Source of the DNA: Oscillospiraceae bacterium
Lineage (GTDB): Bacteria > Bacillota > Clostridia > Oscillospirales > Ruminococcaceae
Assembly: GCA_022835495.1 (NCBI GenBank)
Contig: BQOK01000001.1
Location: 2,604,001-2,668,000, forward strand
Length of the DNA: 64,000 nt
Direction of reading: 5' to 3'
Position 1 is the stretch's first letter; the number at the start of each line of letters is the position of its first letter. Shown here in pieces: positions 8,232 to 16,428 of the stretch. The notes beneath the pieces are model-generated. The model had not been told where the DNA came from. It saw nothing but the letters and a program-made list of their open reading frames with translations, and did no database searches. A program made the translations under genes and the position numbers.

Positions 8232-8921
8232 GTGAAACTTTTAATTGTAGAAGATGAAGTTTTGCTTTCCAGATCTCTTTCAAAGGGGCTGCGCAGGCTG
8301 GGCTATGCGGTGGACTGTGCCTTTGATGGAGAGGAAGCTCTTGAGCTTTTGGAAATAAACGCGTATGACCTGATGGTTTTGGATATTAACATTCCCAAAA
8401 TAAACGGTCTGGATGTGCTCAAAAAAATTCGCGAAGCAGGCAGTCGGCTCCCTGTCATTATCCTATCCGCCAAAAATACGGTTTTCGATAAAGTAAAAGG
8501 GCTGGATTGCGGCAGCAACGACTATTTAACAAAGCCCTTCGACTTCCTGGAGCTGGAAGCGCGTATCAGAAACTTGCTCCGCCAAAACACCGGCCTCAAT
8601 GACTCTGTTGTACGGTGCGGCGAAGCATCCATAGACACTTCCGCAAAAAAGGCTTATTGGGGCGGCACTCTTTTAGACCTGACCAAAAAAGAATATTCCA
8701 TCCTTCAATATCTCCTTCATCACCCCGATACCGTCATAAGCGCCGAAGAGCTTATTGAACACGTTTGGGACAGTGAGGTGGATTTGTTTTCCAACTCATT
8801 TCGCTTTCATATCCACTCCCTGCGCAAAAAAATCAAAGACGCCGGCAGTACCAGCGACTTTATTATTACCATCCGGGGCCAGGGGTATATGGTTTCGGCC
8901 CGCAAGGAGGGCGGCGTATGA
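8232..8921 (+). CDS. OmpR/PhoB-family response regulator
   Basis: 229 residues from GTG 8232, preceded by GGGGGGAG. The receiver domain (1-115) carries the acidic pair in VEDE, the phospho-acceptor Asp in LMVLDINIP (near 51) and the conserved Lys in TKPF. The C-terminal winged helix (about 130-225) ends in the usual RGQGYM hairpin. It binds DNA as tandem direct repeats when phosphorylated by the partner kinase, whose start overlaps its stop (ATGA). Base composition is noticeably AT-richer than the neighbouring genes, hinting at transfer. Confidence 0.93.
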   Translation: MKLLIVEDEVLLSRSLSKGLRRLGYAVDCAFDGEEALELLEINAYDLMVLDINIPKINGLDVLKKIREAGSRLPVIILSAKNTVFDKVKGLDCGSNDYLTKPFDFLELEARIRNLLRQNTGLNDSVVRCGEASIDTSAKKAYWGGTLLDLTKKEYSILQYLLHHPDTVISAEELIEHVWDSEVDLFSNSFRFHIHSLRKKIKDAGSTSDFIITIRGQGYMVSARKEGGV

Positions 8922-10078
8922 AGTCATGGTCGCTTCGGGCCAAGATCGTAATTATGGCAAGCGCGGCGGTAGCGGTCGCCGGTCTCTTTTTAACAGCGAT
9001 CTCCATCTCTTCCGCAAATATGTATATGCGCTCCATAGTTTCCTACGATTTGAATTCTTCTGAACAGGGCGCGGTCCCTTCACCGCCTTTACCGGGCGGT
9101 ATCCAGGAAGACAGTCTTGTAAAACAGGATCCGGTTTCCCCGCCTGTTCCCGCCATCGAGGGAAACAAGATCTCCTATCAGGCCATCATGGATGCCTTTG
9201 CAAAAAACGCCCTGTTATCAATGTTGTTCACGCTCCTTGTTTTGGCCGCCGCCATATACATCCTTACAGGAAAAATATTGAAACCGCTCAGCCGCCTCAC
9301 ACATTCCATGAGCAACATTGACGATAAAAACATGTGTCAAAGGGTGGAACTCCCCCGGTCAGAGGACGAAGTATATCGTTTGACAAAATCCTTTAACAAC
9401 ATGATGGACCGGCTGGAAGGCGCGTACACCGCTCAGAAAAACTTTGCCGCCAACGCCGCCCACGAGCTGAAAACCCCTCTTTCCGTCATGAAAACCTCCT
9501 TGCAGGTGCTGGAACTGCAAAGCAGCCCCAGCTGCGAGGATTATAGGGAATGTACCAGCGACATAAAGCAGAGCATGGACCGGTTGATTCAAACGGTGGA
9601 AAGCCTGATTGCTTTGACCAACTCGTCTCTGAAAGATGAAACTGAAACCATAAACGCTTTGTCGGTTGTAAATCAAATCAAAGAGGATCTTTCTTCCCTT
9701 GCGCAAGAGAAGGGCGTCCGCATAACCGTAACGGGCGATGCTTTTCAGCTGATTTATAATAAAGATCTGTTTTACAGGGTCATTTTTAATCTGATCGAAA
9801 ATGCCGTGAAATACAATCGCGATGGAGGCTGCGTAAATGTCACCGTTTCAGGCCGGGAGCGATCTCTGCTCATTCAAGACAACGGGATCGGTATGGACCA
9901 ACAGGCAATACAAAACATCTTTGAACCATTTTACCGCTCTGATCTTTCCCGCTCCCAAAAAATCCCCGGCAGCGGTTTGGGCATGTCCATCGTAAAAACG
10001 GTTATGGACCGGTACGGCGGCACACTTGAAATAGAAAGTGCTTTGGGAAAGGGCACTGAAATTAAATTCAAAATTTAA
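8918..10078 (+). CDS. Sensor histidine kinase
   Basis: 386 residues with two membrane segments (about 8-28 and 105-125) enclosing an external Pro-rich sensor stretch of ~75 residues, then HAMP. The kinase boxes are AAHELKTPLSV (phospho-His), NLIENAVKYN, DNGIGM, FEPFYRSD and GSGLGMSIV, all intact. It overlaps the regulator gene by 4 bp, so the two form an operon. The short external domain and the small secreted protein encoded next suggest an envelope or peptide signal; the actual ligand is unknown. Confidence 0.92.
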   Translation: MKSWSLRAKIVIMASAAVAVAGLFLTAISISSANMYMRSIVSYDLNSSEQGAVPSPPLPGGIQEDSLVKQDPVSPPVPAIEGNKISYQAIMDAFAKNALLSMLFTLLVLAAAIYILTGKILKPLSRLTHSMSNIDDKNMCQRVELPRSEDEVYRLTKSFNNMMDRLEGAYTAQKNFAANAAHELKTPLSVMKTSLQVLELQSSPSCEDYRECTSDIKQSMDRLIQTVESLIALTNSSLKDETETINALSVVNQIKEDLSSLAQEKGVRITVTGDAFQLIYNKDLFYRVIFNLIENAVKYNRDGGCVNVTVSGRERSLLIQDNGIGMDQQAIQNIFEPFYRSDLSRSQKIPGSGLGMSIVKTVMDRYGGTLEIESALGKGTEIKFKI

Positions 10079-10094
10079 CGCCCGCCTCAGAAAA

Positions 10095-10127
10095 CTAACG
10101 TTCATCTAATAAAGGCTATGCTATACT
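10095..10127 (+). promoter_or_regulatory. Response-regulator box and -10 of the secreted-protein gene
   Basis: Direct repeats CTAACGTTCAT (10095-10105) and CTAATAAAGGC (10106-10116), then TATACT at 10122-10127. From first repeat to -10 is 27 bp, the same as upstream of the regulator gene (8150 to 8177). Confidence 0.65.
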
Positions 10128-10204
10128 GACGTTGTTCCCGGGGGGAACGCCTCTCCGGGGCAGAAAACAAAGCCACAAAAACAGTATGAAAGGAAGACTC
10201 AACA

Positions 10205-10570
10205 ATGAAAAAGATGATATCCTTTATGGTTGCCGTCGGTATGATTGCCGCGCTTTCCGTTCCCGCCTTCGCCGCTGAGGCCCACGGCACGCCCAACAGC
10301 AACGCGCCCGCCGAGCCAAAGCCTGCGGTCGCAGAAATCTCCGGGGGCCTGGATCCGTTCGCCGAGGAACACGTCACCACAATCGGCGAGGGGCTGGACC
10401 CCATGGCTACCATGGAAGATGAGGCGTTTAATAACGAGGCCCCCAATCACAGTGGCGTCCTCCTTGTCGAGGATGGTGGGGAATACCTCTCCACGATCGG
10501 CGAGGGCCTGAGCGACACCGATATGGCCAAGGATCCCATCGACAGATTGGTCCCCCCCGCCCAGCCGTAA
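10205..10570 (+). CDS. Small secreted acidic protein with internal repeats
   Basis: 121 residues. A typical signal peptide (MKKM, hydrophobic core, VPAFA) suggests cleavage near residue 23. The mature part is acidic, lacks Cys, and carries three related motifs: ISGGLDPFAEE, TIGEGLDPMATME and TIGEGLSDTDMAK. GAAAGGAAGAC lies just upstream of ATG 10205. It follows the two-component operon and has the same putative regulator box, so it is a likely target, or a signal or modulator, of that system. No known family was recognised. Confidence 0.75.
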   Translation: MKKMISFMVAVGMIAALSVPAFAAEAHGTPNSNAPAEPKPAVAEISGGLDPFAEEHVTTIGEGLDPMATMEDEAFNNEAPNHSGVLLVEDGGEYLSTIGEGLSDTDMAKDPIDRLVPPAQP

Positions 10571-10678
10571 CCTCTGCAAAAGGCAGAATATCCCCGGTCC
10601 GTGCAAAGGCACTGGCCAGCAGCATCCTTCCCCCCTTTCCCGGCTGACCCAAAAGGGCAGTTTGGAAAAACAGCAAAC

Positions 10679-10711
10679 AGCGGCTCCAGCACTCAACGTG
10701 CTGGAGCCGCT
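10679..10711 (+). terminator. Rho-independent terminator
   Basis: Stem AGCGGCTCCAGCAC (10679-10692) / GTGCTGGAGCCGCT (10698-10711) with a 5-base loop, followed by a short T-rich stretch. It ends the two-component/secreted-protein unit. Confidence 0.75.
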
Positions 10712-10775
10712 GCCTTTTCGCAATAAAAAGCCCCTCTGAAAGCGCCCACCGCTTTGGCTCGCGGCGGTGGCCGCT

Positions 10776-12449
10776 TCAAGTTTTTTCACGGCGCTTTTGC
10801 AGGCCGTACCACGCACCGCCCGCCGCAAGCCCCAGGGCGCTCAGGCCGCTCACCCAGTTGCCCGCGTGCTGGGCTGCCGTGCCGGTGTAGCTCACCGTGA
10901 TCCTGCCCGCGCCCAGCCCCTCGGGCACCTCCAGCTCCACCCGGCCCGCGCCGTCCTTGTGCAGGTCCAGCTCCACCCGGGCCGAACCGTCCGCCGGGTC
11001 CAGCCAGGCGGAATATCCCTTGTACCACAGCTTCGGGATGCCGTAGGGGCCGGCGGTGCCGGCAAACTCCAGCACAAAATCGCCGCTTGGCAGGTAATTG
11101 CCGGTGAACGCGCCCTCCCGGTTGGTCCACTGCGCGCCCTGCTCAAAGGCGAACTCCTGCGCATCCACCCCGGCGGGCAGCCACTCGGCCCCCACCAGGT
11201 AAAAGGTTTCGCCCCGCTGCATGGTAAAGTGATCCCGGCCATACTCCACCCGCTCGGGAAACGCAGGCCACAGGCAGGCAAGGTTCACCAGCGAAAGGGC
11301 AAAGGCCAGCGCCAGCGCGCCCCTTTTCCAGGCCTTTTGGTCCAGCCGGGCCGCAAAGCAGGCGATCCCCAGGCAGAAAAGCAGCTGGCTGAACGCGTTG
11401 AGCCGCCAGGGGAACTGCACGCTGGTCAGGGGGGTGCCGTCCACCCAGCCCCAGGGGAACCAGCGCAGCGTGCAGGCCGCCAGCGCAGCGCCAGCCGCCA
11501 AAAACACCCAGGCGGCCCTGTTTTTCACAAGCGCTCTGCCCCGGGGCACAGCCAAAAACACCAGCGTACCCGCCGCCAGCAGCAGCCCCCCCAGGCCCAC
11601 GCCCATAAAGCTGGAAGGGCTCAGCAGTTCTTCGAGCCCCAGCATGTTGTTTACCAGATGGGTCAGCGGCTCCTCGCTCACCTTAAACCGGTCCGCGCCG
11701 AACTGCTCCAGCACCGGCAGCCAGTAATAGCAGCTCACCGCCAGGCACGCGGCGGCGGCTCCCAGCCCCGCAAGCAGGGGGCGGGGGCGCAGCACCCGGG
11801 GCAGGCGCGCCAGCACCCAAACAAGGGCCAGCAGCCCCATCAGCGCAAGGCTCACCGTGTGGCTCAGCATAAGGCCGGTAAAGCCCAAAAACAGCAGCCA
11901 GGGCTTTTTTGCGCCCTCCTCGGTCAGATCCCACAGCCCCCACACCGCCAGCGGCAAAAAGGCCATGGCCTGCGCCTCGCCCACCGCGCTGCGGATGTAA
12001 AGGTTCGCAAAGTGGTATTGGCACAGGCCGTAAAGCACCAGGAACACGCACCCGCCAAAGTGGCTTTTGGTAATGCCGCGGCCCGCAAAATAGCTGGTCA
12101 CGCACTGCAGCGCCACGCACAGCAGCATCACCAGCTTGAAGGTCTGCACAGGCGTTAAGGCCAGCACCCGCAGCGCCGCCGCGGGGTACAAAAACAGGTC
12201 GGGGTAAAAAATACCGCTGGCGTAGCCGTAGCCCCCCAGCATCAGCGAATAAATGCGCACCGGCAGCTCCGCGTGCCCCCCAAGGGCCGCGGCCAGCCCC
12301 TCCAGGCGCAGCAGGTGAAAAATGCTGTCGTGCCCGGCCACAAGGCCGGTCCCCAAAAAGGGCAGCGCGCACACGGCCAGCACGGCCAGCGCGCAGGCGC
12401 CGGCGGCAAGCCACTGTTTTTTTGTGTTGGGCTGTAAATCAGATCGCAT
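10776..12449 (-). CDS. Polytopic membrane protein, YfhO/6-pyruvoyl-THP-synthase-related type
   Basis: 557 residues. About twelve hydrophobic helices up to residue ~410, an acidic loop motif ([10 protein letters not shown]) after the first helix as in GT-C-like membrane enzymes, then a beta-rich extracellular domain and a last membrane helix before KRREKT. Families of this shape are thought to handle lipid-linked sugars or cell-surface glycans; the substrate is unknown. The second ATG (12449) is preferred because AAGGGGA lies 8 bases upstream; ATG 12470 has no ribosome site. An inverted repeat and T-rich tail near 10738-10776 may terminate it. Confidence 0.7.
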   Translation of the reverse strand: MRSDLQPNTKKQWLAAGACALAVLAVCALPFLGTGLVAGHDSIFHLLRLEGLAAALGGHAELPVRIYSLMLGGYGYASGIFYPDLFLYPAAALRVLALTPVQTFKLVMLLCVALQCVTSYFAGRGITKSHFGGCVFLVLYGLCQYHFANLYIRSAVGEAQAMAFLPLAVWGLWDLTEEGAKKPWLLFLGFTGLMLSHTVSLALMGLLALVWVLARLPRVLRPRPLLAGLGAAAACLAVSCYYWLPVLEQFGADRFKVSEEPLTHLVNNMLGLEELLSPSSFMGVGLGGLLLAAGTLVFLAVPRGRALVKNRAAWVFLAAGAALAACTLRWFPWGWVDGTPLTSVQFPWRLNAFSQLLFCLGIACFAARLDQKAWKRGALALAFALSLVNLACLWPAFPERVEYGRDHFTMQRGETFYLVGAEWLPAGVDAQEFAFEQGAQWTNREGAFTGNYLPSGDFVLEFAGTAGPYGIPKLWYKGYSAWLDPADGSARVELDLHKDGAGRVELEVPEGLGAGRITVSYTGTAAQHAGNWVSGLSALGLAAGGAWYGLQKRREKT

Positions 12450-12627
12450 GGGCGGTTCCCCTTTTTCCATGGCATTACCGCTTTATTATACCACAAAAAG
12501 GCCGCTTGAACAGGGCCTTGGGTCCGGGCGGCGCACCGCCCGCCCCTGCACCCCGGCAGCCCCCGCCTGCATAGAGTGGCTTGGCGGGCGCAGCGCCCGC
12601 CCAACATTACAAAGGAGGGAAACGCTT

Positions 12628-12765
12628 ATGCTGCCTTTGGCGATTGCAAGCCTGCCCATGCAGGTATTCCGCCATTTGTACGAGCCGGCCCAGGGCTGGT
12701 TGCATGGCACCATATTTGAAGAACTGGATCTGCCGTTCTGCGGGAAGGAGGAATCGGGCTCATGA
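12628..12765 (+). CDS. cotJA: Spore coat protein CotJA
   Basis: 45 residues; start ATG 12628 after AAAGGAGGG. The sequence has the CotJA pattern: Met/Pro-rich start, then GTIFEELDLPF. It is part of the inner spore coat in endospore formers. Its stop overlaps the cotJB start (ATGA), so translation is coupled. In relatives the operon is expressed in the mother cell under sigma-E; no convincing sigma-E promoter was seen. Confidence 0.85.
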   Translation: MLPLAIASLPMQVFRHLYEPAQGWLHGTIFEELDLPFCGKEESGS

Positions 12766-13019
12766 AGTTTTTGACCTATGCCCAGGCCCAGACCGAGCTG
12801 GGCGCGCTGAGCTTTGCCATGGACGATATCCGCCTGTTTCTCGACACTCACCCCTGTGAGCAGGCGGCTCTTTCCATGTATGCGTCGCTGGGCAAAAACC
12901 GCGGCGAACTGGCGCATGTGCTGGCCCAAAAGGGCCGGCCGGTAAACTTTTACGATGCGGGCGGCACGGGCCACTGGAACTGGACCGAAGGCCCCTGGCC
13001 CTGGGAAAAGGAGGATTGA
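12762..13019 (+). CDS. cotJB: Spore coat protein CotJB
   Basis: 85 residues with the CotJB features: an N-terminal helix, DDIRLFLDTHP, a central Tyr/Met motif and a Trp-rich tail (GHWNWTEGPWPWE). Second gene of cotJABC, overlapping cotJA by 4 bp and ending 3 bp before cotJC. It is a coat component with no known enzymatic role. Confidence 0.92.
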   Translation: MKFLTYAQAQTELGALSFAMDDIRLFLDTHPCEQAALSMYASLGKNRGELAHVLAQKGRPVNFYDAGGTGHWNWTEGPWPWEKED

Positions 13020-13022
13020 CCC

Positions 13023-13631
13023 ATGTGGAGTTATGAAAAGCGTCTGCAATTCCCTGTAAAGATCGCCTGCCCGGACGCCCGGGCGGCCAAGGTCATCATC
13101 ACGCAGTACGGCGGGCCGGACGGCGAGCTGGGCGCCAGCATGCGTTACCTCTCCCAGCGCTACTCCATGCCCGACCGCCGCGTCGCCGGCCTGTTGACCG
13201 ACATCGGCACCGAAGAGCTGGCCCACCTGGAAATGGTCAGCGCGCTGGTGTACCAGCTCACCAAGGGCCTGTCGGCCAGCGAGATCAAAGCCCAGGGCAT
13301 GGACGCCTATTTTGTGGATCACACCACCGGCGTGTGGCCCCAGGCCGCCAGCGGCGCGCCCTTCACCTCCATGTGCTTTGCCAGCAAGGGCGACGCCATC
13401 ACCGACCTCAGCGAGGACATGGCGGCCGAGCAGAAGGCCCGCACCACCTACGACAACATCATCCGCCTGGTCGACGACCCGGACGTCCTGCAGGTCATCC
13501 GCTTTTTGCGCGAGCGCGAAATCGTGCATTACCAGCGCTTCGGCGAGGCGCTGGAGCTCATCAAGTCCGGCCTGGATTCCCGGAACTTCTACGCCGTCAA
13601 CCCGGAGTTCGATCCCTCGCCCAAAAGCTGA
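13023..13631 (+). CDS. cotJC: Manganese-catalase-family spore coat protein CotJC
   Basis: 202 residues, near the family length. Ferritin-like helical bundle with carboxylate/His residues suited to a dinuclear metal site (GTEELAHLEM, EREIVHYQR). CotJC is laid down in the spore coat, probably as an oxidant-scavenging or structural protein. Third gene of a compact operon that ends in a strong terminator. Together with SpoIIID at 58.3 kb it shows that the host lineage sporulates. Confidence 0.94.
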   Translation: MWSYEKRLQFPVKIACPDARAAKVIITQYGGPDGELGASMRYLSQRYSMPDRRVAGLLTDIGTEELAHLEMVSALVYQLTKGLSASEIKAQGMDAYFVDHTTGVWPQAASGAPFTSMCFASKGDAITDLSEDMAAEQKARTTYDNIIRLVDDPDVLQVIRFLREREIVHYQRFGEALELIKSGLDSRNFYAVNPEFDPSPKS

Positions 13632-13691
13632 GGCCCAAACCGGCTGCTTCAAAAACACCCCGCAGTAAAAATGCGCGCTAAACGCGCAAAC

Positions 13692-13728
13692 GGCCCCCGG
13701 CCGCAGGTTTCGCCTGCGGCCGGGGGCC
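13692..13728 (+). terminator. Rho-independent terminator after cotJC
   Basis: A 16-bp perfect GC stem (13692-13707 with 13713-13728), 5-base loop, then GCCCTGTTTT. The following ~180 bp up to the convergent gene end at 13908 shows no convincing gene. Confidence 0.8.
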
Positions 13729-13907
13729 GCCCTGTTTTCAGCCGGGGGCAGGTGCTCCCGCGCCCCCGGTTTTCGCCTTGTCCCGCTGCCGGAGCCACAA
13801 CATCGCGGCCTGCCAGGCCTCGCCCATGCAGGCCAGGTTCAGCCGGCAAAACGCGGAAACCGCCATCGACCAAATGTTGGAAGCCGGCGCCTCCAAGCTG
13901 CGCGGTC

Positions 13908-14891
13908 TCAGCTCTTGGGGCCATAGGTCGGGGGCTCTTTCTCTCTTGCAGGGGCGCCCTCGGCCGGGGCCGCGGCAGCTTCCGGCGGCCGCAGTGCGCC
14001 GGGCGTGGGCTTCGGCCTCGGCGGGCGGCGTTTTTTCGCCGCCCGCAGCACCAACGCCGCCGCCAGGGCGATCAGCCCCAGCACGACCAGCGCGGGCAGC
14101 GCATAGATCAGGCCGATCAGCAGCCCCTGCACCCCGCTCACAAAGTTCGTCCAGCTGCCCCGGAACGCGGTCCCCACCTTTGTGGCAAAGCTCGGGTCGG
14201 TGGGGGTGAGCGCCTGCACCTCGCTCAGATGCGCCTCCACCGTGGAATAGCTGATCAGGCTGTCGTATACCCGCTGCTGGCCGGTGTAGCTCTCAATCTG
14301 GTAACGCACCTGGGTGAGCTGCTCCTCAATGGCCAAAAGGTCCTCCAGCTTTTCCGCCTGCCCCGCCAGCTCCAAAAGGCGCTCCTCCTGGGTGCGCAGG
14401 CTCCCCAGCCGGGCCTCAATGTCCACATAGTCGGCGGTCACATCCTGGGTGCTCTCGCTTTTGCTCAGCAGGTTGCCCGCCTCGGAGGCGCTGCCCAAAA
14501 ACGTGTTGTAGTGTTCGCTGGGGATGCGGAACGTGTAATTCACCCAGCGGGTGCCGCGCTCGGCGCTGCCGCCCTCGCTGCTCTCCTGCACATAGCCGTT
14601 TGCCTTGGCCGCAGCCTCCAGCAGCGCGTCGCGGGCCGCCTCGAACTGTTTGGATTCCAGTTCCACCGAGGCGTTGTAAATGATCTTGCGCCCGTCCTGG
14701 GGCTGCAGCTGCTCTGCGCGCTCCCCGCCCAGATCGTTCGCTCCCCCGCTTGCCATCTCCTGGGGCGAAGCCGTGTCGTAGGAATTGTAAGCCGCCCCCG
14801 GGCTTGCCGCCGTGCCCCCCGAGCCCCCACAGGCGGTAAAGAGCCCCGCCGCCAACACGGCCACCACCGCGATTGCTGCAAAACGCTTCAT
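13908..14891 (-). CDS. DUF4349-domain lipoprotein
   Basis: 327 residues. Lipoprotein signal with lipobox LFTACGG (Cys21), a Ser/Gly-rich linker, then the DUF4349 region (about 65-285): a beta part (KIIYNASVELE), RIPSEHYNTFL, and a long coiled helix with EARLGSLRTQEERLLEL. One membrane helix follows near 255-282 and then a Pro-rich cytoplasmic tail. The family is exported and anchored; its function is unknown. It ends in tail-to-tail orientation with cotJC. Confidence 0.88.
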   Translation of the reverse strand: MKRFAAIAVVAVLAAGLFTACGGSGGTAASPGAAYNSYDTASPQEMASGGANDLGGERAEQLQPQDGRKIIYNASVELESKQFEAARDALLEAAAKANGYVQESSEGGSAERGTRWVNYTFRIPSEHYNTFLGSASEAGNLLSKSESTQDVTADYVDIEARLGSLRTQEERLLELAGQAEKLEDLLAIEEQLTQVRYQIESYTGQQRVYDSLISYSTVEAHLSEVQALTPTDPSFATKVGTAFRGSWTNFVSGVQGLLIGLIYALPALVVLGLIALAAALVLRAAKKRRPPRPKPTPGALRPPEAAAAPAEGAPAREKEPPTYGPKS

Positions 14892-15030
14892 CTCGATCCC
14901 TCCTTGTTCTTTCCTGCCGTTTCCCTGTTATCCTATATACGAAAAAGCTGCCCGGAACATTGCACTTGATTTATAAATAGGATACAATAAAAACAATGTT
15001 TCGTCAAAATTTTGCAAGGGATGTGTTGGT

Positions 15031-16254
15031 TTGGCAATGAATTTTCTCGTGGGGCAGAGCGGCGGCCCCACCGCGGTGATCAATTCCAGCCTGGCGGGCG
15101 TGTACGAAACGGCGCGCGAGTGCGGCGCAGGGCGCATCTGGGGCATGCAGTACGGCATTGAAGGGCTCCTGGCGGGCCATATCATCGACCTGGGCCAGGT
15201 CCTCTCCGGCGGCATGAGCATCGAGCTGCTCAAGCGCACCCCCTCTTCCTTTTTGGGCAGCTGCCGGTATAAGCTTCCCGCCCCTGAAACGGATGAATCG
15301 GTCTACCAAAAGCTGTTTTCCCTGTTCGCCGCCCACTCCATCGACGCGGTGCTGTACATCGGCGGCAACGACAGCATGGACACCATTGCCAGGCTCTCGG
15401 CCTACGGCACGGCCGTGGGCAGCCCCATCCGGTTTTTGGGGGTGCCCAAAACCATCGACAACGACCTGGTGCTCACCGACCACACCCCCGGCTTCGGCTC
15501 CGCGGCAAAATACATCGCCACCGTGATGAAAGAAGTCATCTGCGATTCCACCGTGTACGACCTGCACAGCGTCACGGTGGCCGAGATCATGGGCCGCCAC
15601 GCCGGCTGGCTGGCGGGCGCGGCAAGCCTTGCCAGGGGCGAGGACTGCGAAGGCCCGGACCTGATCCTTCTGCCCGAGGTCCCCTTTGGGCAGAACCTGT
15701 TCCTGCAGCGGGTGGACCAGCTGCAAAAAGAAAAGCACAATGTGGTCATTGCCGCCAGCGAGGGGGTAAAACTCAAGGACGGCACCTACCTTTGCGATCT
15801 TGCGGGCGGCGACGCCCCGGTGGACGCCTTCGGCCACAAGGCCGCCCTCTCCGGCACCAGCCGCTATCTCTCCGACCTCATTCGGCGCGAGCTGGGCTGC
15901 AAGACCCGCGCCATCGAGCTCTCCACCCTGCAGCGCTGTGCCAGCCACCTGGCCAGCCGCACCGACGTGAGCGAGGCCTATCGGGTGGGCGGCGCGGCGG
16001 TGCTGGCCGCTCTGCAGGGCCAGACCGGCCGCATGAGCGCCCTCAAGCGCCTGGCCGACCACCCCTATCTCTGCGGCGCCGAAACGGTGGACGTGCTGCA
16101 GGTGGCAAACCGTGAAAAGGGCGTGCCGCTGGAATGGATCCAGCCGGGCGGCATGCAGGTGGGCCCCGCCTTCGAGGCCTACGCCCGCCCCCTGATCCAG
16201 GGCGAAATGACCCCTATCTATGTAAACGGGGTGCCCCGCCACATGAAATCCTGA
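15031..16254 (+). CDS. Pyrophosphate-type 6-phosphofructokinase
   Basis: 407 residues. Phosphorylates fructose 6-phosphate in glycolysis. Visible motifs are GQSGGPTAVINSS, GGNDSMDT and PKTIDNDL, then MGRHAGWLAG. The Lys in PKTIDND and the GGND form, rather than PGTIDND/GGDGS, are the residues associated with use of pyrophosphate instead of ATP, so a reversible PPi enzyme is likely. Start: TTG 15031 has AAGGG about 10 bases upstream; ATG 15037, two codons later, is the alternative. Single gene with its own terminator. Confidence 0.9.
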   Translation: MAMNFLVGQSGGPTAVINSSLAGVYETARECGAGRIWGMQYGIEGLLAGHIIDLGQVLSGGMSIELLKRTPSSFLGSCRYKLPAPETDESVYQKLFSLFAAHSIDAVLYIGGNDSMDTIARLSAYGTAVGSPIRFLGVPKTIDNDLVLTDHTPGFGSAAKYIATVMKEVICDSTVYDLHSVTVAEIMGRHAGWLAGAASLARGEDCEGPDLILLPEVPFGQNLFLQRVDQLQKEKHNVVIAASEGVKLKDGTYLCDLAGGDAPVDAFGHKAALSGTSRYLSDLIRRELGCKTRAIELSTLQRCASHLASRTDVSEAYRVGGAAVLAALQGQTGRMSALKRLADHPYLCGAETVDVLQVANREKGVPLEWIQPGGMQVGPAFEAYARPLIQGEMTPIYVNGVPRHMKS

Positions 16255-16264
16255 AGCTTCCTCC

Positions 16265-16302
16265 AAAAAGCTCCCGCTGTGAAAACACAGCGGGAGCTTT
16301 TT
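16265..16302 (+). terminator. Rho-independent terminator after the phosphofructokinase gene
   Basis: Arms AAAAAGCTCCCGCTGT (16265-16280) and ACAGCGGGAGCTTTTT (16287-16302) with a 6-base loop and a T-run. Confidence 0.85.
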
Positions 16303-16428
16303 ATCAAAACGGCGCAGGACCTCTTCGGGTTTAATCGCCGTGTTTTCGGCCGGTCGGGGCAAGCCCGCCTCCCGGCAAGGCCGGGCGCTCCTGCAAGCGC
16401 CCGGCCCTTTCGTCCTTCTTTTCCCGCC

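Noticed and set aside
10767-12158. 463-codon plus-strand frame opposite the membrane protein gene
   Set aside because: Gln/His/Arg-rich antisense shadow; the minus strand encodes a coherent polytopic protein.
13649-13924. Short frames between cotJC and the DUF4349 gene on either strand
   Set aside because: They overlap the terminator hairpin and have no ribosome site or recognisable pattern.
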